Source of the DNA: Corynespora cassiicola
Lineage: Eukaryota > Ascomycota > Dothideomycetes > Pleosporales > Corynesporascaceae
Assembly: GCA_022059125.1 (NCBI GenBank)
Contig: JAEUWY010000016.1
Location: 372,001 to 436,000 of the forward strand
DNA: 64,000 nt
Reading direction: 5' to 3'
Shown here: positions 11,185 to 21,560 of the stretch, piece after piece
How the letters are laid out: each line of letters starts with the position of its first letter
Numbering within the stretch: position 1 is the stretch's first letter
Made by a program: the position numbers and the translations under genes
The notes under the pieces: generated by a model
What the model was told of the DNA's origin: nothing
Seen by the model: the letters and a program-made list of their open reading frames with translations, nothing else
The model's database searches: none

Positions 11185-12147
11185 ATGCTTCTGGGCCTCG
11201 AAGGTCTGATAGCGGTGGATGAATATTACGAAGATGCTCATTTAAAGTGTTTCCTTGCGGTGCTGAAACACTGCGTCAACCTAATGCGGGAGCAGCAACA
11301 GAAGAAAACACTGGGACCGGCCTCAGAAACCCCGTCAAACCTCAGAACTCAGAAAGAAAGTGTAATGGCGTCACAAACTGATCATATGTGGATTGGGGAT
11401 TGGTCCGCACTTTTGCTCAAGGAAAATACTTCGAGGGTTGAGGATGTAAAAATTGAAGCTTGGAAGCTAGTGAAAAGAGGCTACAGGTTCCCGGATCGTA
11501 TAGAAGGCATCATTGAAATGGAGGAACTGAAAGAGCTGATGAAAACCCAACCAGGAGAGATTATAAATTGGGAGAATATGGAGGGTAGCGTGGAGATCAT
11601 GAGACGGGAGGTAAACGCTAAGCGCTTAAGTTGCAATAAGCACCCGGGGATTAAAGGAGACGGTATGGGCGCTCTGCATCAACACCTAGAAGGATTAGAG
11701 CAGCCTACAGGCCAATCAAGGCAAAGAGAGAAAAGAAGACGACATGAATCGGTGGAGGAGTTTTCTATCAGGTCATTTAAAGAGTTTGTTCAATCTTTGG
11801 AAGAGGAACGAAGAAAATCCAAATCCGAGATTGAATCGTTAGAGTTCGATCTCATCACAAGAGAACGCTTGGCTCTATTGCATTTATTGGGAGTATTGGA
11901 AACAGAAGAGTTATCTCAAGAAGTCAAGGCATGCGATAAAGCTCTGCTTGAGATAATTCAACTTACTGAGAAGGAAATGGAAAAATGGATTGCACATTTT
12001 CGATGGATTGTGTTAGGCTGGGAGAAAAAAACAGGCAAAGGCAAAGCTGAGTGGTATAGGAGAATTGTTGCTAGGAAATTGCTCTGTTCTGAGAAAAAAA
12101 AGACATCTAGGCACTGCCTAAGTTTTCTTAATTGTCTAAAACAGTAG
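11185..12147 (+). CDS. Family A unknown protein, copy 2 (320 aa)
   Basis: Unrecognised function. The ATG at 11185 is the first one downstream of the TATA box at 10982. The N-terminus MLLGLEGLIA resembles that of copy 3 (MILGGLEIIAGG). Order of features: a Cys/Leu-rich first helix; an IGDW motif near residue 70; EELKELMKTQPGEIINW; ENMEGSVEIMRREVNAKRL; a basic/acidic helical linker; ERLALLHLLGVL; and the C-terminal EKEMEKWIAHFRWIVLG...YRRIVARKLL. The last 18 residues after the ARKLL motif (KKKTSRHCLSFLNCLKQ-like) extend past the end of copy 1 and may reflect loss of an ancestral stop. No introns. Confidence 0.68.
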   Translation: MLLGLEGLIAVDEYYEDAHLKCFLAVLKHCVNLMREQQQKKTLGPASETPSNLRTQKESVMASQTDHMWIGDWSALLLKENTSRVEDVKIEAWKLVKRGYRFPDRIEGIIEMEELKELMKTQPGEIINWENMEGSVEIMRREVNAKRLSCNKHPGIKGDGMGALHQHLEGLEQPTGQSRQREKRRRHESVEEFSIRSFKEFVQSLEEERRKSKSEIESLEFDLITRERLALLHLLGVLETEELSQEVKACDKALLEIIQLTEKEMEKWIAHFRWIVLGWEKKTGKGKAEWYRRIVARKLLCSEKKKTSRHCLSFLNCLKQ

Positions 12148-12669
12148 CTAAGCGAAAGGATATATTTTTCCGGGTGGCAATGGACTGACATAGATCGTTT
12201 TAATGACTAACATATTCTTGTTTTTGTTTCAAGAAGTATATCGACTTGTCTTCTTTGAATTCTATTAAAAGTGTGATGCTCAGGTCAATTATTTCTAACA
12301 AAATGGTCGAAGTGCTAGCAGCGAGGCTTTTAGTCTGACTCGTCATATACGTATCGCTATTGTCCATAGAACCTTATTTGCACATTTTTACAATATAATG
12401 TCACAAAGACACATTTTTTCACAGACCTCCTTAAAAGTAACCTCTTCTTCATCAAATGAAGCTATAAAAGCTTATTATTAATGCATTGTGAACAGTAAGT
12501 TCGTGTATAAAGTTTACCTGTCCGCTCAAGCAATGGTATGCGTTTTGGATATCTCAATCCAGAAACAAAATATACGACTAGAACCCAAACCTCAGAGATC
12601 AGACATTAGACCAGGAAAGAGTCCCTCCAGACAGTAAATACTATTCATCAACAGGCAAAAACTTTCACC
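12148..12669. promoter_or_regulatory. Spacer and promoter of family A copy 3
   Basis: AT-rich. TATAAAA at 12473-12479 (GCTATAAAAGC) lies 190 bases before the ATG at 12670, and a degenerate TCTGACTCGTCAT lies near 12335. Short upstream ATGs at about 12482 and 12534 would have to be bypassed or spliced out. Confidence 0.4.
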
Positions 12670-13458
12670 ATGATCTTGGGTGGCCTCGAAATTATTGCAG
12701 GAGGGTATGCAGCCTCAGTCACAATGGGAGCTCTCCTCAGCGGCATGTACAAGCTCAAAAAGCACATAAGGAACCAAGAGCACGCTTCCGAGCCCATTGA
12801 AGGCACAGAGCTTGCAGTGCTCAAATACGCGTTGAGTATCATGGACCCCGATGCTGAGCCCGTGTCACAAGCAGTAGCGGTCCGAGTTGGTGACTGGATC
12901 GTAAGCCTGCCCGCCGAAGACAAGCAAGATGTTTCTCGGGCAGCTTGGCGAATGCTGACTAAAAGGGTAGAGAATTGGAGTAACATGAATCAGCGTATGA
13001 CCAAACGGACAAAGGATGTCATCTCTCGACAAGAACTCAAGTCTTTGTTGGATGCGCAGGACGGGAAAATTGAGGGCTGGGTGGATCCTGAGGGTAGCAT
13101 TGAGGTTCTCAGGAAGCAAGTTGATAGGGGACTTGTATCATGTGACTTTTCACCCAAGGTAGAGGAGAAGCTGAGCAAGCTTACTCATGAGGGGGGGCAT
13201 ATCGAAGACATTGGCACTGTACTAGTCGATGGAGAGGAGCTCGAAGCACTAGAGTGTATTCTGTGAAAAGAGAGCGATGACCCTTTTGATGTTTTGGGGC
13301 GCAGGTGTTTGCAAGCTTTGGGACGCAGGATCGCTCTCAATGGTGAGCAAATGGAGATCTGGGAGGCACACTATACGTGGATGGTATTAAAATGGGAAGA
13401 TATTGTTGAGAAAGACGAGGTCTATAGAAGAGAGATTGCGAGGGCCTTGCTCAAGTAG
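12670..13458 (+). pseudogene. Family A copy 3, with an in-frame TGA (nonsense mutation or 42-nt intron)
   Basis: The first 198 codons give a protein like its two tandem neighbours: GDWIVSLPAEDKQ, VISRQELKSLLD, EGWVDPEGSIEVLRKQVDRG. A TGA at 13264-13266 follows, yet the same frame stays open for another 63 codons to a TAG at 13456-13458 and encodes the expected family C-terminus (QMEIWEAHY, YRREIARALLK). Either the TGA is a nonsense mutation or a 42-nt intron (13263..13304, donor GTGAAA, acceptor GCAG, branch-like GATGAC) removes it in frame. Between the ECIL block and the MEIW motif the unspliced reading has 29 codons, against 26 residues in copy 2; splicing leaves 15. That favours a mutation. 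Function unknown. Confidence 0.6.
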
Positions 13459-13999
13459 ATACCTATGGTATGTGAAGAGCTTTCAAGCCTTTGAGGTCGC
13501 TATTGGTGACTCAAACGCGACTAGCATCTTTCCTCTGCTCTTTGTGGTATTTTAGCCGTCCAGTTTTTAGTGTTTCCGCAGTTGCAGCCAGTATCAATAA
13601 GAGTTTTATTAATCAGATCAGTGTATTAAAGAACATACATATTCTGGATTCAAGTGAAGAAGAGATACTACTAGTAATGTGAGTTGTATGATCAGCAGTG
13701 CCAAGCTTTGGTGGACGCGCGCGCATGAACGTGCATCGACGAACCCAGCTTTTGTACAACATTATTCATATCCTACTAAACCCTACTCTATTCAACTGAT
13801 TATTTGTTCTCGACATGCTCTTTTATCGTCTATTTCAGAGCAGACAGTGCATTATAATGTCTACATCGTATCTGATTTTACTTGGCACCCATGTGAGCAT
13901 GCTGGGCTACCGTACATGGCAATGAATTCAGTTGCGCATTGCATGACTGTGTGAATATAATTCATTTATATCCAGTCATATCTCAAGAAACACGCAATT
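13459..13999. other. AT-rich intergenic spacer
   Basis: Two open frames of 60-90 codons on + lack family motifs or start context. I see no repeat, RNA gene or transposon signature. Confidence 0.4.
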
Positions 14000-14230
14000 G
14001 AGTCATTTCAGTTATAAAAGCCCTACTTCACGTCACTTTATCGTTCCCTCGTACACTCCCAAATTAGACCTTTTTGCTCTCGAATCTTTAACAGTCAGTC
14101 AAATCTTAAAATCTGTTTCAATTCCAAGCCTTATCAGCTCTATCTTCAACGATTTCAACTACATACACCTATTTTTCGTGAGTTTTCCCCTTTGCTGCTC
14201 GCGCTCATGCTCACATCGTACAACATCTAG
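14000..14230 (+). promoter_or_regulatory. GAGTCAT - TATAAAA module and probable 5'-UTR intron
   Basis: GAGTCAT at 14000-14006 is followed six bases later by TATAAAA at 14013-14019 (TTATAAAAGCCC). A plausible leader intron runs from GTGAGT at 14178 to the TAG at 14228-14230. Its removal deletes an upstream ATG at 14207-14209, making the ATG at 14269 the first usable start. Confidence 0.5.
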
Positions 14231-14268
14231 GCAAAGCTGCCTCTCCTCAGCAAGCGTTAATATACGAA

Positions 14269-15213
14269 ATGATCGATTTCAAAAAAGGACCATATGCCGA
14301 TTCGGCGCCTGATCAACCGGATAAATTGGAACTCGCACTGTTCAAATACGTATTCGCCTCCATAGTATACACAGACGAAGAAAGCGTCGAACATCGCGAT
14401 GCTATACAATCCGAGATGGAGGAAACAGAAGCTACAATCGGAAATTGGCTCTTCAAGATGCAAGAGAGTGAGCTTGGCATTGAAGAATGGGCGACTTCCC
14501 CTCCGAGATGCGATGATCCCCCTCTATCAGGCAATCCTCCCAAGAATTTCTGCGAAGCTGTGTATTTCCACCTTGTGCACTACGTAAGGTTCCGGGAGCA
14601 AACAGAAAATATAGTTGAGCCCGATGATACTATATATGGGGATATAGACAAGGTTATCACTGTCAAAGACTTGGCTGGCTCTTTGAGAGGCATGATGGGG
14701 GAGTTTGGACAACTTTATATGTGGAAAGACCCCAGGAGTGCGTCTGTACGCAGCATGTCACTTATTGTGGCTCCTAAAGATTTCTTCGACGGAAAAGAGG
14801 GAAGATATGGGGAAATGGAAACCAAAGCTGTCATGTATCTCATGAAACGCGAGGAACAGGATGAAGCTTGGTGGCTGTTTTGGTATGGAATGTTTGAAAG
14901 CGAAGAATCGGAGGAGGGAAATTTAATAAAGGAAGAAATGGAGGAGGGAGAATTGGAAGAGGAAGGATCGGAAGAATCGGAAGAGGAAAAATCAGAAGAG
15001 GAAATATTGGAGGAGAAAAAAAGGAAAGCAGCTAGAGCACAGGTAGTCCTGGACGACCTTTACCACCATTTTTCATTTGTACTGAGTAATTGGGAGATTT
15101 ATTACGGGGGAGAAGTTGCAAAAGCTATCAAGCATTGCGGAGGTCGGGAGAAACTCATTAAGATTGTAACTAATTCTGCTCATAAACCTAATGGGAAGGG
15201 TGCCCATGAGTAG
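14269..15213 (+). CDS. Family A unknown protein with Glu-rich expansion (314 aa)
   Basis: Unrecognised function. It resembles the family A proteins at 22965 and 24585 more than the tandem trio. KLELALFKYVFASI matches DLDIAILYYIF of the 24585 protein. ATIGNWLF matches its IGDLL. VITVKDL is followed by WKDPRSASVRSM and DFFDGKEGRYGE. Near the C-terminus is the shared HFSFVLSNWEIYYG...IKHCGGREKLIKIV. Between residues 208 and 255 lies a nearly pure Glu/Ser/Lys tract encoded by imperfect GAA/GAG-rich repeats, missing from its relatives. No signal peptide or TM segment. Confidence 0.67.
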   Translation: MIDFKKGPYADSAPDQPDKLELALFKYVFASIVYTDEESVEHRDAIQSEMEETEATIGNWLFKMQESELGIEEWATSPPRCDDPPLSGNPPKNFCEAVYFHLVHYVRFREQTENIVEPDDTIYGDIDKVITVKDLAGSLRGMMGEFGQLYMWKDPRSASVRSMSLIVAPKDFFDGKEGRYGEMETKAVMYLMKREEQDEAWWLFWYGMFESEESEEGNLIKEEMEEGELEEEGSEESEEEKSEEEILEEKKRKAARAQVVLDDLYHHFSFVLSNWEIYYGGEVAKAIKHCGGREKLIKIVTNSAHKPNGKGAHE

Positions 15214-15618
15214 GAGCAGATAAATTTGTTTTCTTTATTCTTTTAGTTTTATTATCATGTACTTAATCTAATTTGTTTATCTTCTTATAACCTGATTTTA
15301 CTGAGATGAGTCTGAAAGTTTACCTCTATTTTCTTTGTTGGGCTAACAGTCAGCACCAAAGTGCTGTTTATGCTTGTCTTTTTATAACCACCACGAAAGA
15401 CATATTTAGAAATCAAGGCGTGTCACAGGGATGAAAAAAATGCTATTTAAGTCTACGAGTCAACTAAATTTAGAGCTTGTTGTGTATTTTAATTCTTCTT
15501 TCATCAGAATTGTCTATATAACTCGATCTCTCTGGAATATTTAACGTGAAAAGAGATTTCCAGTCCCTCTATAAACTCATTATATTATACCCACAACCTT
15601 ACCAGCTACTTTTAAATC
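15214..15618. other. AT-rich spacer with weak promoter elements
   Basis: CGAGTCA at 15456-15462 and a TATAAAC near 15570 precede the ATG at 15619, which is the first ATG after that box. No gene is visible in the rest. Confidence 0.4.
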
Positions 15619-16176
15619 ATGGATCTGGAAATGCAGAGCATTATCCAAAAAATTTGCGATTACGCAAGTGCACCCTATGTCAACGTCCTAGAAGATCGGG
15701 AAGGTGGCCGAACTGATAATATCAACATTTTATACGACTTGAGTATCCTTTATCTCCTCCGAGAGGAGCGACCCGAGAATCTGGAAGACTTTTGCCGTAC
15801 CTGTCTTGGCAATAATTCGCAACTTAAATTCGAAAACGATAGCTGGTATGGGCCAGAATATGGGGGCCATATTCACCGCGGTGCTATCAGTAATATCGTT
15901 CAGTTCAAGAAGAAACATGGCGAAAAAGGCTCAGGAGTTGTTAATGAGGATGAATTGTTGCATCTTCTGCATTGGCACATCCTAAGAAATTACCGATTTA
16001 AGGAAAAAAATGAGGAGTGGTCTGGAGACATGTTCTATTTTCAGCTAGTCTGGGGCAATAGGTTTGATGAATTTGTGAAGATGGTATCTGGATTTACTAC
16101 ACGGGCACCTTACAGTGAAGAGAATCCTTGGAAGTATCCTGAAAAGTACTATAGCTTGAGTAATTTAGATGTGTAA
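15619..16176 (+). CDS. Short family A-like unknown protein (185 aa)
   Basis: No known domain. It starts at the first ATG after a TATA-like element. NINILYDLSILYLL and the following CLGN resemble the 'LALLSY...GDW' N-terminal module of family A, and VVNEDELLHLLHWH occupies the place of 'ISYDQLQQIL'. The rest is aromatic and charged (EEWSGDMFYFQLVWGN). The C-terminal HF motif region found in other members is absent, so this is either an N-terminal-only paralogue or a separate protein. The family assignment is my inference from weak similarity. Confidence 0.5.
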   Translation: MDLEMQSIIQKICDYASAPYVNVLEDREGGRTDNINILYDLSILYLLREERPENLEDFCRTCLGNNSQLKFENDSWYGPEYGGHIHRGAISNIVQFKKKHGEKGSGVVNEDELLHLLHWHILRNYRFKEKNEEWSGDMFYFQLVWGNRFDEFVKMVSGFTTRAPYSEENPWKYPEKYYSLSNLDV

Positions 16177-17378
16177 AGGTAGCTTTAGGGCAAGGTTAAA
16201 GAAAGCAAACTTGCTTATCTTGGATATAGAGTTAGCTTTTTATTATTTTATTATAAACTGTTTTGCCGTGTTTCTTTGAGTAAAAAACTAAGTAGGGTTA
16301 TATGTTAGTTTTTAGAACTTAACGATTATGTTACATACTAGTAGAAAAAGGGGTGATATCATTTATACTGTTTATCTTGTTACATTATCGTATTGATGTG
16401 CTAAGTTGTAGGTACCAATCCAGGCTCACACCTACCTGACACGAAAGCTGGTACCCAATATAGTTGTTACTAGACAGGGCTAAAACAGCATAGGTAACTA
16501 GAGATAAGAGGAACAGCAGGGATAGATATGGAGGGGGTTACGAGGAGGCGGGCGAACAGGCGTCAGACATTGGGGGCGCGTATATAGCATCTATCACAGG
16601 GAAGGGAGAACCCTCACACCACACGCAACATGCCAAAAGCCACCAGTCTAAACTCCAAAAGCACATTCCATAAGCATAGCTACAATACACAAAAAAGCCT
16701 AGGCACATTGGGGGTATACTATCCACCTCCATCTCCCTCATTACCCTTCCCACCCCACTCGCAAGATGCAATACATGGTATCAAAACATCATCACCTCTT
16801 CTCTCCCTTCCCACCCGCCATTCTCCCACCCACACTCACCACCAAAGCCCTCGGACAGAAAACAACACATAGATGACATCATATATATGCACATTAGATC
16901 CTCCCCCCCTCTCCCATCTTCCATAACTCATACCATCCAACCATCTCTCATAAAGTCATATCCACCAATCCACTATATCCTTCAACACACCCACTATATC
17001 TACCAACGCGTCACATTCCCCATCCCACCACTCTCCCCTTTCCATCCCCCACTATCAACAAACCCAACATGCGTACACATACACCTCTCCCCTCCCACCC
17101 AACCCCAGAAGAATAGAAAAAAGCAATCCAAACAAGAAAGCCCAAGGCGCCTCATTATCCATATTGTACGTGATCATTTTTCATCGCAACCCACAAAACG
17201 GGCTTGAAGGTAGGTAGGTTGAAGAAGGGGGAATAAATATGTTGGATATCAGGAATGCGGCATCTCGAAGAAGCAGAAAAAAAAAGACGTCGAACAGGCA
17301 AGGCTCCGCACAAAAGAAGACGAATAAGAAGGGTGAAGAATCTCAAAAGTAAGCTTCTTTTCTCTCCTCTTCTTCTCT
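16177..17378. other. Intergenic: AT-rich 3' flank then pyrimidine-rich tract
   Basis: 16.2-16.5 kb is AT-rich. 16.6-17.2 kb is unusually C/T/A-rich on + (few G), which keeps several frames open without coding sense. It may include the 3' UTR of the gene read leftward from 19408. No gene called. Confidence 0.4.
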
Positions 17379-19408
17379 TTACTGCGGCGCCTCCTGCCTC
17401 TGCTCCCCTCCACCAAACAAGCCTCCAAACCACGACTGCCGGTTCGCCGCCTTGCGCGCCCGCATAGCCTCTTCCTCGTTCTGCACCAACCGCAGAGGCC
17501 GCACCTGCTTGCCCGTCATGACGCTACCGGCCGTCGTCTCGGTGCGACGCGGCGGGCTGGGGGTATCGATGCTCGCATCGCCCGACTTGACCGACTTGGA
17601 GTCGTCCTTTTCTTCGTGAATGGGGGCTGCGCCCGACGAGGGCACGCGCGACGAGGGGTTGCTGTTGTTGCCGCCGGTGCCGATGGGGATGCCGAAGAAG
17701 GAATTGCGTGGGGAGACGAGGCCGGGGGAGGTTGGGCCGGCAGGCGGCGTGGAGCGGACCATGTTGTTTACCATGTTGGCGGCGCCTGGCACGTCCGAAG
17801 TGCTGCGGCGGTGCGAGTACTGGCCGCTCGAGTGGCGCGTCGACGAGGAGCGCGTCAGAGGGATGCTGGGGGCGGTTGAGGGGTCTTCATTAACCGTTTG
17901 GGTTGGAATTGACCCGGGCGCGAAGCTCATGGGGCGGGGCTTGGGGCGGTTTCCACCCATGGCCACGGATTTGGCACGCTGCAAGAAACCTTGCGGCTGG
18001 TCGTTCTCCTTGGGCGGCGGTGGGGGCAGCTCCTTGTTGGTGTTTGGAGCCCCACCCGGGGACTCCCCTTCGAGGTCGTTGCCCAGCACTGACTCAAAAC
18101 CCTGGTGCGTGAGCAGGCGGCCGATGATCTTGTTGATATACAGCGTGAGGGCCTTGTTTTGATCCTTGAGGGCGACAATCTCGCCCTCCAACTTACGAAT
18201 GGCTTCGTCTGCGGCACCGTCGTCGGCCGACTCAAGCTCATCGGCAAGACTTGTCGCTGGGCCGTTGCGAGACGGCGCACGGTCTTCGGAATGGGCGTTC
18301 ATGGATTCGCGGAGGAAGTCGCCACGGCTGAGGTCGCCGTTGAGCGTCTTCTCGCCGAGCAGCAGCTGGAAGCTCTCGTTGTCTTCCATGAGTCTGGCGT
18401 TTGTCATGCGGGTCTCGAGGAGTTGCTTCTCCAACTCACGCATGCGGCCACCACCCGCATTCTCCATCTCGACGAGCTTGATTTGTACCTCGGCGAGTTC
18501 GAGGCGCAGCCCCTCGATGATCTTGTCCTTTTGGTGAATGAGCTTGGAATGATTGCGCGAGTCGCTGCGCTGGATGGAAGAGGGCGGAGCGAAGGAGGCG
18601 GCTGAGCCCTCGAGGTTCTGGGAGGAGCTGTTGCGCGAGGGGTTGTTGCGGAAGCTCGCTGTTTGGCTCGTCAGCAGCTGATTCAAGGTAGGATAAGAAT
18701 AGCATGGAGAGGCGTAGTGATTGGGTTTGACTTACGTGTGCGCGACAGGTGGCCCTCCTCGCCATCGCTGGACGAAGCCGCGTTCTTACTGTTAACCACC
18801 GTCTCCTTGAGGCGCTGGATGGTGTCCTGCAGCTCTTCTTCCTTGTTCTGCGCCTCTTCCTTCTCCTTCATGGTCTGGGCGCGCTCGGCCTCGTAGATGC
18901 CCTCGAGCTCGCGGTGCTGGCGCGTGAGCTCGCGCTTCTCGTTCTCGAGCGACTCGACCCGCTCCTCTTCCTCGTGCGCGCGCTCCTCGAGGCGGGCCTG
19001 CTCCTTGGAGGCCTCGTCTAGGCGCGAGTTGAGCACCTCGATCTGCTTCTGGCGCTCCTCGGCATCGGTCTCGGCCTTTTGCAGGCGCTCCTTGAGGTCC
19101 TGCAAGAAGGCGGCGGCCTCGTCGCGGGCCTCGTCGGACTGGGCATCGGCCTGCGATGTAGTGTTCATGCTCAGGTTGGAGGTCGAGCCGGGCTTTCGGG
19201 CAGCAGAGCGGGCGGAGAGGGGAGTGCCGTTGATGCTCTGGCGAACGGAGCGAGTTCGCGACACGCCGTTGGGGGCGTTTGCGGTGGACGTGGGCGTCGA
19301 GGCTCGGGCAGGGTTGCGTGCTGCGGCTCCAGGGGAAGGTGAGACTTTGGAGGCATTGTCGCGGCCAGGAGTGCCTGGCGGCGCGGGCTTGCGCGCCGTG
19401 GTTGACAT
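17379..19408 (-). CDS. Coiled-coil fungal protein, unknown function (650 aa, two exons)
   Basis: Exon 1 is 19408..18736 and exon 2 is 18658..17379. The intron (18735..18659) has GTAAGT, a CTGAC branch 14 bases from the end and an ACAG acceptor. The N-terminus (about 80 residues) is Ala/Pro/Ser/Thr/Arg-rich. Residues about 90-210 form a long Glu/Lys/Leu heptad coiled coil (AEERQKQIEVLNSRLDEA). A second coiled coil covers about 255-340 and a third short one is ALTLYINKIIGRLLTHQGFE. The C-terminal third is Ser/Pro-rich and ends with QSWFGGLFGGGEQRQ. This layout matches conserved fungal proteins often named 'M protein repeat' for their coiled coils alone, so that name says nothing about function. 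A cytoskeletal or polarity role is possible, unproven. Confidence 0.82.
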
Positions 19409-20716
19409 GGTGAGGTGGTGTGGGAGGGTGCAGACGGCCGGGTCGGGATGGTTGGGACAGCCGGGACAGTCGAGACAGTCGGGACGACAGGTGCTGAAAC
19501 GTATGTTGCTCAGCGATCAGCGAACGGGCGTGAGGTGTTTGGCCAGCGGTACAACGGTCTTGGGCGGGCCAGGAGCCAGAAATAGGGTGCAGGAAGAAAG
19601 GGGAGCGCTCTGTGTGGTTGAGGCGGCGGCCCCGCGCAGGGTGTGTCGTGGCAGTGAGCTTGGCAGCAGTGTCGTCGTGGCGTCGTCAGAAGAGCAGCAA
19701 GCGGAGGAGTGGGCGGCAGCTGTGGGTTGGGCCAGCGAGAGCAGAGAGGGTGTGTATTATGGTGACGGGACAGAGGCGCTGCTAGTTTCACGGCTTGGGG
19801 TTTCGCGCTGAGCGTCGGCGGAGCGTCGCCTTATTTCACGCACCTGCCCTGCATTAGCCGCCAAGCGCTCGCAGCGCTGGGGCCCCCGTTGCCCCCGTTG
19901 CCTCCCCGTTGCCCCCGTTGCTGGCCCGCCGTAGACCAGGAAACGGCGTCGACGTGCATGCATCGCCATGCATTGCCCACCGACAGCCCGTTCAACCGCA
20001 GCATAGCCAGCCCAGACGCCCTTCTAGAGCCGCCGTCGAACAGGCCGCCGTCAAACAGGCCGCCGCGCCATCCACCGCGTTGAGAGCTCCCGTCCGTCCT
20101 CAACCTGCTACAACCACCCCCCCCAGCATCGCAATTTGCCCCCCCCCGGAGACGTGTTCACAGCGCGCTGCCACGCCTCTCACGTGCTGGCCCGCCCCAG
20201 GCACCGCACGCTGTCATCCAGGCACCGAAGGAGAGGGCAGTCCGAAATGAGGCTCTTGCGCGACCTCCGCCCTGAGGTTCTTCCCTGCTGCCACGGTTCG
20301 AGATCCAGATGTTATTGTTTTGATTCATTCGGTCCGAGATTGCCCTTCCCCAAAAATTTTCTCCCTCCCATTTGCCCTCCCGCCTCCCCGTCCAGTCATC
20401 TGGTGCTGCAATCTCGTCGGGGTGGTGGTTGTGAGTAATGGGCCCGCTCAGGTCACGGGGGCGCCACGCGACACGGGTGGGCGTGACGCCAGTCACGTGA
20501 GCACGGACATTCGCGCCCGGCGATCATCATCACCATGGGATTGCTTATCAAGTCCATGTCCGCTCTGATTCCGTGTGCGGCGGAGCCTGCCCGACCGTTC
20601 GCCTATCGCTTGGGGTCGAGGCAGATCAGTCCGCCGGGCAGGAGAGCACGTGTCCAGTCCGTCCTGCCTCCATGGCTGAGGCCCTACACTCCACCCGTAG
20701 CCGCCCGGGACGGCGC
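19409..20716. other. GC-rich intergenic region with short direct repeat
   Basis: It holds the leader of the coiled-coil gene and the 3' flank of the DUF6594-like gene. Open frames are numerous on both strands because the stretch is GC-rich, but none has domains. A 15-bp direct repeat (20030-20044 and 20045-20059, one mismatch) is present, with a partial third copy. Confidence 0.4.
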
Positions 20717-21560
20717 CTACTGACTGGTACCAACAAACACAACCAGCACCGCCGCGTACGTCGCCGTCGCCGTCAACGTATCATCATTCCCCGTCTCAAA
20801 CCCCAGGCTCAGCGTGAGCGCGAACAAGATCGTCGCCACGCACACGACAATCAAGCTCTTGTCCCGCGACGCACCAAACGACATGATGAGCATGGGCACC
20901 AGCAACGACGCTCCTCCTCCCACCGCAATCACGAACCTCGCCGCCCGGTCCACCACCGCCGAGTACGTCCGCGGCGCCTCACCCCCGTGGTACCCGGCGT
21001 AGTTTGTCTCTCGCTCCTCCGGAGACCACGTTAGCCGCCCGTGCAGGTGCTTGCGCAGCAGCTCGCGCACCACGTCGCGCTTGACGTCGCCCCGGTTCAG
21101 CGTCCGGTACCGCGTGTTGAACGGGTTCATGGGCCCGGTCCCGAGCGTCGGGAAGGCGGTTTGGAGGTGGGCTCGCCGGTCGCTGCGCACACCCACGGAT
21201 GCCTGCGCGAGCGTGTACATGTAGTCCCAGTCGCGCATCGCGTCGGCTGCTCGGTCAGTGAGCTGTTGTTAGCCAAGGGTAGGGTCCTTGCGTACTGTAG
21301 GCGTGGAGCACTGTTCGGAGACGCAGCATCTGGGCTGCGTTTGTGGTGCCGGTGCCTGCTTGCTCGGCCCTGATTTCTGCCAGCTCGTTTTGCATGTGGA
21401 TGAGGTTCATGCGTTGCAGAACGCCGAATTCGCAGAGGTGGAATTCGCCATCTTTGAGCGCGCCTTCGTGGGCGACGAGTTGGGGCCAGTACTCGTCGGT
21501 GATCTTGCCGCTGCCCACTGGTGGGGTCTGTTCCTTTTGCGAGGCCGTGGTCGAGTCCAT
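20717..21560 (-). CDS. DUF6594-type fungal membrane protein (264 aa)
   Basis: Exon 1 is 21560..21296 and exon 2 is 21246..20717. The 49-nt intron (donor GTACGC, CTGAC-like branch, GAGCAG acceptor) joins HAYT to DAMRDWDYMY. The start at MDSTTASQ fits the domain; the frame is open further upstream (to 21698) without conserved sequence. The N-terminal half is soluble with the family pattern EFGVLQRMNLIHMQNEL and ends in RDWDYM. The last 100 residues hold three predicted membrane helices (VIAVGGGASLLVPMLIMSF, IVVCVATILFALTLSLGF, AAVLVVFVG). This is the architecture of the widespread fungal DUF6594 family, whose function is unknown. Confidence 0.82.

Noticed and set aside
13264..13266. TGA read as selenocysteine or programmed readthrough
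   Set aside because: Filamentous ascomycetes are not known to decode UGA as selenocysteine, and no stem-loop is evident; mutation or intron is simpler.
16630..17207. Two Pro/His/Ser-rich frames on +
   Set aside because: The strand is almost free of G, so stops are rare; no domain, probably 3' flank of the coiled-coil gene.
17616..19811. Long frames antisense to the coiled-coil gene
   Set aside because: Shadows of the real minus-strand gene, which has heptads, a good intron and conserved-looking ends.
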